Assembly (NCBI RefSeq): GCF_016919245.1
Contig: NZ_JAFEJA010000001.1
Location: 1,178,001-1,242,000 of the forward strand
DNA: 64,000 nt
DNA from: Streptomyces zhihengii
GTDB lineage: Bacteria > Actinomycetota > Actinomycetes > Streptomycetales > Streptomycetaceae
Direction: 5' to 3'
Shown here: one piece after another, positions 59,075 to 64,000 of the stretch
Layout of the letters: the number at the start of each line of letters is the position of its first letter
How positions within the stretch are numbered: the stretch's first letter is position 1
Made by a program: the position numbers and the translations under genes
Notes under the pieces: model-generated
The model's database searches: none
What the model was told of the DNA's origin: nothing
The model's input: only the letters and a program-made list of their open reading frames with translations

Positions 59075-60421
59075 ATGAAGCTCACGATTCTCGGCGGTGG
59101 CGGATTCCGGGTGCCTCTCGTGTACGGAGCGCTGCTCGCCGATCACGGCGAGGGCAGGGTCACCGAGGTGACGCTGCACGACACCGACCCCCGGCGCCTG
59201 GACGCCGTCGCCCGGGTGCTCGCCGAACAGGCGGGGGACTCTCCCGCGGCCCCCCGCGTCCGGGTGACCACGGATCTCGACGAGGCGGTGCTCCACGCCG
59301 ACTTCGTCTTCTCGGCGATCCGGGTCGGCGGCCTGGAGGGCCGGGCCGCCGACGAGCGGATCGCGCTGGACGAGGGGGTGCTCGGCCAGGAGACGGTCGG
59401 CGCGGGCGGGGTGGCGTACGGGCTGCGCACGGTCCCCGTCGCCATGGACGTCGCCCGGCGCGTCGCCCGCCTCGCCCCCGACGCCTGGGTCATCAACTTC
59501 ACCAACCCCGCCGGGCTGGTGACCGAGGCGATGAGCCGGGTGCTGGGCGACCGGGTCATCGGGATCTGCGACTCCCCGGTGGGCCTCGGGCGGCGCGTGG
59601 CGCGGGTGCTCGGCGCGGACCCGGCGACCGCGTGGATCGACTACGTGGGCCTCAACCACCTCGGCTGGCTGCGCGGGCTGCGGGTGGACGGCCGGGACCG
59701 GCTGCCCGATCTGCTCGCGGACGACCGGGCGCTGTCGTCGGTCGAGGAGGGCAGGCTGTTCGGGACGGACTGGCTGCGCTCGCTCGGCGCGATCCCCAAC
59801 GAGTACCTGCACTACTACTACTTCAACCGCGAGACCGTGCGCGCCTACCGCGAGGCCGAGCGGACCAGGGGCGCCTTCCTGCGCGCGCAGCAGGCGGGCT
59901 TCTACGACGCGATGCGCATGACCGGCACCCCGGCGCTGGCCACCTGGCGGCGCACCCTCGCCGAACGCGAGGCGACGTACATGGCCGCCAACCGGGAGGC
60001 CGCGGGCGCGGGCGAACGCGCGGACGAGGACCTGGAGTCCGGCGGGTACGAGAAGGTGGCGCTCGCGCTGATGCGGGCGATCGCGCGGGACGAGCGGGCG
60101 ACGCTCATCCTCAACGTGCGCAACCGCGGCACCCTCTCCGTGCTGGACGCGGACGCCGTCGTCGAGGTGCCGTGTCTGGTGGACGCCAACGGCGCGCACC
60201 CGGTCGCCGTCGATCCGCTGCCGCTCCACGCCGTCGGCCTGGTCACGGCGGTGAAGGCGGTGGAGCGGGAGGTGCTGACCGCCGCGGACAGCGGATCCGT
60301 CTCGGCGGCGGTCCGGGCGTTCGCGCTGCATCCGCTGGTGGACTCGGTGGGTGTCGCGCGCCGGCTCGTCGACGGCTACCGCGCCGGACACCCGGGCCTG
60401 GCGTACCTCACCGCACGCTGA
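59075..60421 (+). CDS. GH4 family 6-phospho-beta-glucosidase
   Basis: A 448-residue NAD+ and Mn2+-dependent glycosidase of family GH4, which acts by oxidation-elimination at the sugar C3. The Rossmann start is KLTILGGGGFRVPLVYGALL; the metal ligands are Cys in GICDSPVGLG and His in GLNHLGWLRG; the catalytic Tyr region is NEYLHYYYFNRE. PTS sugars are rare in Streptomyces, so the phosphorylated substrate is uncertain. The start is leaderless. It stands alone between convergent and divergent neighbours. Confidence 0.9.
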   Translation: MKLTILGGGGFRVPLVYGALLADHGEGRVTEVTLHDTDPRRLDAVARVLAEQAGDSPAAPRVRVTTDLDEAVLHADFVFSAIRVGGLEGRAADERIALDEGVLGQETVGAGGVAYGLRTVPVAMDVARRVARLAPDAWVINFTNPAGLVTEAMSRVLGDRVIGICDSPVGLGRRVARVLGADPATAWIDYVGLNHLGWLRGLRVDGRDRLPDLLADDRALSSVEEGRLFGTDWLRSLGAIPNEYLHYYYFNRETVRAYREAERTRGAFLRAQQAGFYDAMRMTGTPALATWRRTLAEREATYMAANREAAGAGERADEDLESGGYEKVALALMRAIARDERATLILNVRNRGTLSVLDADAVVEVPCLVDANGAHPVAVDPLPLHAVGLVTAVKAVEREVLTAADSGSVSAAVRAFALHPLVDSVGVARRLVDGYRAGHPGLAYLTAR

Positions 60422-60480
60422 ACCCGGGCCGCGCCGGGTGCCGGAGTGTGCCGCCGGGTGCCGGGGTGTGCCGCGCGGGT

Positions 60481-61335
60481 TCAGGCGGTGACCGCCCGCA
60501 GGGCTCCGGGGCGGCGGCCCGCCAGGCGGTCCAGCGCCCGGGAGGCCGCCTCGTCGGCGGGCAGGTGGACGAGCAGGAACTGGTCGTCGTCCGCGGGGAG
60601 GTCGAGCCGCTCGTAGGACAGCCGCAGCGGGCCCGCCTCGGGGTGGGCGACGCGGACGACGCCGTTCGGCCGCGGCAGGCCCGGTACGGACCGCACCCGG
60701 TCGGTGAAGGCCGCGCCCGCGGTCACGGTCAACTCGTCGGCCAGCCGCTCCACATGGGGATCGTGCCGGAACGGGCCCTGCTTCAGGGTGGCGACCTGGT
60801 CGTCGGCGACCAGGGCCCAGTCGGGGTAGGCGTCCCGGGCGCGGGGGTCGGTGAACACGTAGCGCGTCAGGTTCGGCGGGTCGTCGTCCAGGATGCCCAG
60901 CGGTCCGGCGAGCGCCTCGTACCCGCCCGTCCAGGCGACCAGTTCGCCGAGCCGGTTGACGACGGCGGCGGGGGCCGGTTCCAGGCGTTCCAGCAGTGCG
61001 CGGACCCCGGGCCGGACGGTGCGTCCGGGGGGTGCCGCCCCCATGCAGCTGAAGCCGCCGCCCGCGCCCTTGGAGAGCCGGTGGAGGTGGACGCGTTCGC
61101 CGGGCGCGAGGCGCAGGGCGTCGGCGAGGGCGGAGAGCACCTGGGGCGAGGGCCTGCGGTCGCGGCCCTGTTCGAGCCGGGTCACGTACTCGACGCTGAC
61201 CCCGGCGAGCGTGGCCAGTTCGGAGCGGCGCAGGCCGGGCGTGCGGCGGCGCGGTCCGGCGGGCAGGCCCACCTCCGCGGGCGTGACCGCCTCGCGCCGG
61301 ACGCGCAGGAACAGGCCCAGCTCGTTGTCGCTCAT
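60481..61335 (-). CDS. XRE-family regulator with MmyB-like ligand domain
   Basis: A 284-residue regulator. The helix-turn-helix is about residues 10-75 (RRSELATLAGVSVEYVTRLEQGRDRRPSPQVL), followed by the MmyB-like PAS-type domain (about 105-265: RALLERLEPAPAAVVNRLGELVAWTGGYEALAG, then VRVAHPEAGPLRLSYERLDLPADD) that often binds fatty acids. It is divergent from an FMN reductase gene across 154 bp, the classic layout for MmyB regulators controlling an adjacent oxidoreductase. Confidence 0.9.
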   Translation of the reverse strand: MSDNELGLFLRVRREAVTPAEVGLPAGPRRRTPGLRRSELATLAGVSVEYVTRLEQGRDRRPSPQVLSALADALRLAPGERVHLHRLSKGAGGGFSCMGAAPPGRTVRPGVRALLERLEPAPAAVVNRLGELVAWTGGYEALAGPLGILDDDPPNLTRYVFTDPRARDAYPDWALVADDQVATLKQGPFRHDPHVERLADELTVTAGAAFTDRVRSVPGLPRPNGVVRVAHPEAGPLRLSYERLDLPADDDQFLLVHLPADEAASRALDRLAGRRPGALRAVTA

Positions 61336-61489
61336 CTCCCGAACGTAACAGCCCCCGGCGGCCGGATCGTGGCCCTGCCCCTACCAGCCTCCGCCCGGTC
61401 TTCCTGCCCCCCGGCCGCCGGCGGCAGTGTGGTCCGCGGCGGCGGTCCGCCGCACTCCGCACCGGAACACACGCACAGGGAGCACAGCC

Positions 61490-62089
61490 ATGTCTCAGCA
61501 GACACTCCGCCTCGCCGTCGTCATCGGCAGCGTCCGCGAGGGCCGGTTCGGGCCCGTGGTCGCCGAGTGGTTCGCGGCCCGGGCCCGGGAGCACGGCCGC
61601 TTCACCGTCGACGTGGTCGATCTGGCCGACACCCCGCTGCCGCTGGAGCTTCCCCCGGTGCCGCCCGCGGTGCGGCCGGACATGGACCGCCCGGCCTCGA
61701 TGGCGCACCTCACCGAGCGGCTGTCCGCGGCCGACGCCTTCGTCGTCGTGACGCCGGAGTACAACCGGTCCTTCCCGGCCTCCCTCAAGGCGGCGATCGA
61801 CTGGCACTTCACCGAGTGGCAGGCGAAGCCGGTCGGGTTCGTCGGCTACAGCGGCGGCAGCGGAGGGCTGCTGGCCATCGAGCAGTTGCGTCAGGTACTG
61901 GGCGAGCTGCACGCGCACACCGTCCGGGACTGCGTCTCCTTCCCCCGCTACTACCAGCTCTTCGCCCCCGACGGCACCCTGCGGGAGCCGGAGGAGCCGG
62001 CGGGCGCCGCGAAGGTGATGCTGGACAGCCTACAGTGGTGGGCGGCCGCCCTGTCCGAGGGGCGCCGGGCCCGTCCGTTCACCGCCTGA
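61490..62089 (+). CDS. NAD(P)H-dependent FMN reductase / quinone oxidoreductase
   Basis: A 199-residue flavodoxin-like reductase of the SsuE/chromate reductase type: RLAVVIGSVREGRFGPVVAEWF (phosphate loop), VVVTPEYNRSFPASLKAAIDWHF and GYSGGSGGLLAIEQLRQVL. It reduces FMN or quinones with NAD(P)H. ATG at 61490 follows CACAGGGAGCACAGCC. Control by the divergent MmyB-type regulator is likely. No partner monooxygenase gene is adjacent. Confidence 0.9.
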   Translation: MSQQTLRLAVVIGSVREGRFGPVVAEWFAARAREHGRFTVDVVDLADTPLPLELPPVPPAVRPDMDRPASMAHLTERLSAADAFVVVTPEYNRSFPASLKAAIDWHFTEWQAKPVGFVGYSGGSGGLLAIEQLRQVLGELHAHTVRDCVSFPRYYQLFAPDGTLREPEEPAGAAKVMLDSLQWWAAALSEGRRARPFTA

Positions 62090-62112
62090 CCCCCGGGGCG
62101 CGGGCGGGTGGA

Positions 62113-62244
62113 GCCGGTGCTTCGCCCGGTACCGATCCGCCGGGGAAGGCGGGGCTTCGCCCGGTGCCGGTCCGCAGGGGAAGGCGGGGCTTCGCCCGGT
62201 GCCGGTCCGCAGGGGAAGGCGGGGCTTCGCCCGGTGCCGGTCCG
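62113..62244. repeat. 35-bp tandem repeat, about 3.5 copies
   Basis: GGGGAAGGCGGGGCTTCGCC starts at 62142, 62177 and 62212, followed by CGGTGCCGGTCCGCA; a diverged copy precedes them. GGCG/CGCC within each unit allows hairpins. The array ends 15 bp before the MFS start. Confidence 0.92.
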
Positions 62245-62258
62245 GGCATGGAAGAGGA

Positions 62259-63551
62259 ATGACGACCTCCGCCGACCGGGCCGTGCCGCCCGTCCGTTCA
62301 CGCCGCGCCCTGGTCGCCGGATCGGTCGGCAACTTCGTGGAGTGGTACGAGTTCGGCGTCTACGGGTACTTCGCGACCGTCATCGCCGCGAACTTCTTCA
62401 CCCCCGAGGGCGGCGGCGACGCCGAGGCCCTGGTGAAGACGTACGCCTCGTTCGCCCTGGCGTTCTTCTTCCGGCCGGTGGGGGCGGCGCTGTTCGGGCG
62501 GCTCGGGGACCGGATCGGGCGCAGGCCGACGCTGATCCTGGTCGTCTCGGTGATGACCCTGGCCACCACGGCCATCGGCCTGCTGCCGACCTACGCCACC
62601 GCGGGCGCGCTCGCGCCGTGGCTGCTGACGCTGCTGCGGATCGTGCAGGGGCTCTCGGCGGGCGGCGAGTTCGGCGGAGCGGTGGCGCTGATGACGGAGT
62701 TCGCGCCGCCCGGGCGGCGCGGCCTCTACGGCTCGTGGCAGTCGTTCACCGTCGCGCTCGGCCTGCTCGGCGGCGCGGGGGTGGCGGCGCTGCTGGCGAC
62801 CGTGCTGACGGAGGCCGCGCTGAACGACTGGGGCTGGCGGGTGCCGTTCCTGCTGACCCTGCCGCTGGGGGCGGTCGCGCTGTGGCTGCGACTGCGGCTG
62901 GAGGAGACGCCCGGCTTCACGCGGGCGGCCGCCCGGGCCGAGCCGGCTCCCCCGGCGGGCGAACTGGTGCGGGCGATCCTGCTCGGCGCGGGGCGGATCA
63001 TGGGCTGGGCCGCCGCGGGCTACACCTTCCTCGTGGTGCTGCCGTCCTACCTCCAGTCGGCGCTGAACGCCTCCTTCCGCCAGGCGCTGATCGCCACCGT
63101 CCTGGCCAACCTCGGGTTCGCCGCCTCCATCGTCCCGGCGGGCGCGCTCAGCGACCGGGTCGGCCGCAGGGCGGTGATGGTCACCGGCGCGGTGCTGGTG
63201 GTCGTGGTGTCGCTGCCGCTGATCGACGTGTTGCAGGATCCGGGCGCCCCGGCCGCGCTGAAGGGGCTCGCGGTGTTCGGCGCGGGCGCGGTGGTGGGCC
63301 TGCTCGCGGGCCCGGGTCCCGCGATGCTCGCGGAGATGTTCCCGACCCGGGTCAGATACACGGGCCTCGGCCTCGCCTACGCGCTCTCCAACGCGGTGTT
63401 CTCGGGATGCGCCGGGCTGATCGTCACGGAGCTGGTCGAGCGGACCGGCGACGTGGACGTCCCCGCCTACTACGCCGCCGCCACCTGCGCGGTGAGCGTG
63501 CTCGCGCTGCTGACGCTGCGCCCGGACGACCATCGAAGGCCGATGTCATGA
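62259..63551 (+). CDS. MFS transporter, metabolite:H+ symporter type
   Basis: A 430-residue 12-helix transporter of the MHS family (ProP/ShiA-like). Signatures are ALVAGSVGNFVEWYEFGVYGYFA in helix 1, RPVGAALFGRLGDRIGRRPTL between helices 2 and 3, and RIVQGLSAGGEFGGAVALM. ATG at 62259 follows GGAAGAGG. The stop overlaps the AnmK start by four bases (ATGA), so the two are made together; the transporter is therefore a candidate for wall-derived sugar uptake. Known MHS substrates are mainly carboxylates and osmolytes, which argues caution. Confidence 0.9.
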   Translation: MTTSADRAVPPVRSRRALVAGSVGNFVEWYEFGVYGYFATVIAANFFTPEGGGDAEALVKTYASFALAFFFRPVGAALFGRLGDRIGRRPTLILVVSVMTLATTAIGLLPTYATAGALAPWLLTLLRIVQGLSAGGEFGGAVALMTEFAPPGRRGLYGSWQSFTVALGLLGGAGVAALLATVLTEAALNDWGWRVPFLLTLPLGAVALWLRLRLEETPGFTRAAARAEPAPPAGELVRAILLGAGRIMGWAAAGYTFLVVLPSYLQSALNASFRQALIATVLANLGFAASIVPAGALSDRVGRRAVMVTGAVLVVVVSLPLIDVLQDPGAPAALKGLAVFGAGAVVGLLAGPGPAMLAEMFPTRVRYTGLGLAYALSNAVFSGCAGLIVTELVERTGDVDVPAYYAAATCAVSVLALLTLRPDDHRRPMS

Positions 63552-64000
63552 GGGTCGTGGGCCTGATGTCGGGCACGTCGTACGACGCGGTGGACGCCGC
63601 GGCGGCCGACATCACGGCGGACGGCGGCGCCCTGCGGGTGACCCCGCTGGGCCTGGTCAGCGCGCCCTGGGACGACGGGCTGCGGGCGCTGCTGGCGGGC
63701 GCGCTGCCGCCCGCGCGCACGAGCCTCGGCGACGTCTGCCGGCTCGACACGGGGATCGGGCGGGCCTTCGCCGCGGTGGCGGTGCGCGCGGTGGACGAGC
63801 TGTGCGCAGGGCGTGCGGAGCTGATCGCGTCCCACGGCCAGACGGTCCACCACTGGGCGGAGGAGGGACGGGTGTTCGGCACCCTCCAGCTCGGCGAGCC
63901 CGCCTGGATCGCGGAGGCGACGGGGCTGCCCGTGGTCTCCGGTTTCCGGCCGCGCGACGTCGCGGCGGGCGGGCAGGGGGCGCCGCTGGTGAGCCTGGTG
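63548..64000 (+). CDS. anmK: Anhydro-N-acetylmuramic acid kinase, N-terminal part
   Basis: The first 151 residues of AnmK are present; the rest lies beyond the window. The start MRVVGLMSGTSYDAVDAA is the family signature (ATP/sugar binding), and ELIASHGQTVHHWAEEG contains conserved catalytic residues. AnmK phosphorylates and opens 1,6-anhydroMurNAc to MurNAc-6-P in cell-wall recycling. The ATG overlaps the MFS stop by four bases, a tight coupling. Confidence 0.92.
   Translation, partial: MRVVGLMSGTSYDAVDAAAADITADGGALRVTPLGLVSAPWDDGLRALLAGALPPARTSLGDVCRLDTGIGRAFAAVAVRAVDELCAGRAELIASHGQTVHHWAEEGRVFGTLQLGEPAWIAEATGLPVVSGFRPRDVAAGGQGAPLVSLV

Noticed and set aside
62113..62244. Possible CRISPR array
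   Set aside because: The 35-bp units are directly contiguous without unique spacers, and no cas gene is in the window; it is a simple tandem repeat.

Overview
This is a high-GC actinobacterial chromosome segment, almost certainly from Streptomyces. Codons end overwhelmingly in G or C, genes often start with GTG, and several genes look leaderless. It encodes Streptomyces hallmark families (an SsgA-like cell-division protein, a WhiB-like protein, a two-domain small laccase, a complete mce locus), and one regulator carries a TTA codon. I see no phage, integrase, insertion sequence, CRISPR array, rRNA or tRNA. I count 60 protein genes; the first and the last are cut by the window edges.

Layout. 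(1) 1-2 kb: end of a CebG-type sugar permease gene followed by a family-1 beta-glucosidase (cellobiose use). (2) 2-11 kb: a DUF2236 (MpaB-like) gene, a voltage-gated-type cation channel gene with an unusual filter, a secreted sphingomyelinase, a secreted S1 protease, a macro-domain protein, then a cis-prenyltransferase gene translationally coupled to a DUF2236 protein that ends in EF-hands, and a MerR regulator with a DUF2087 protein. (3) 11-17 kb: a four-gene beta-oxidation operon (CoA transferase, acyl-CoA dehydrogenase, thiolase, FadB-like fusion) with a KstR-like palindrome inside its promoter. (4) 17-30 kb: mixed core genes, namely a saccharopine-dehydrogenase-like reductase, DUF4383 protein, endonuclease V, YciI protein, Ycf48-like secreted protein, SsgD-like protein, ABC-F protein, acyl-ACP desaturase, WhiB-like protein, isochorismatase, GlxA-type regulator and SRPBCC protein. 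(5) 30-36 kb: a secreted oxidative module made of a Tat-exported small laccase, a ThuA/sorbosone-dehydrogenase fusion and a cupredoxin/beta-sandwich/DUF1080 fusion. (6) 36-38 kb: divergent LigD-type polymerase and ATP-dependent DNA ligase genes. (7) 38-52 kb: a 14-gene mce operon (ATPase, two permeases, MceA-F, four Mce-associated proteins, a lytic transglycosylase), nearly all joined by start-stop overlaps, with two secreted proteins of unknown function and a PucR-type regulator upstream. (8) 56-64 kb: an SCP2/acyl-CoA dehydrogenase pair behind tandem operators, a YchJ protein, a GH4 glycosidase, an XRE regulator divergent from an FMN reductase, and an MFS transporter coupled to anhydro-MurNAc kinase.

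How it fits together: lipid or sterol handling recurs. Mce import, SCP2 binding, two acyl-CoA dehydrogenase loci, desaturation, and a prenyl synthase beside a putative polyprenyl oxygenase could form import, activation and degradation steps, though only sequence and order support this. The second theme is sugar and cell-wall metabolism (CebG/BglC, GH4, AnmK, lytic transglycosylase, the secreted oxidative module). From memory, the middle block resembles the S. coelicolor SCO6712-SCO6732 region (laccase, wblH, ssgD, fad genes) in inverted order; I could not check this.

Repeats are local: arrays of 18, 42, 14 and 35 bp, C-rich hairpin repeats after the desaturase gene, and one dispersed element present at both 2.2 kb and 58.5 kb.
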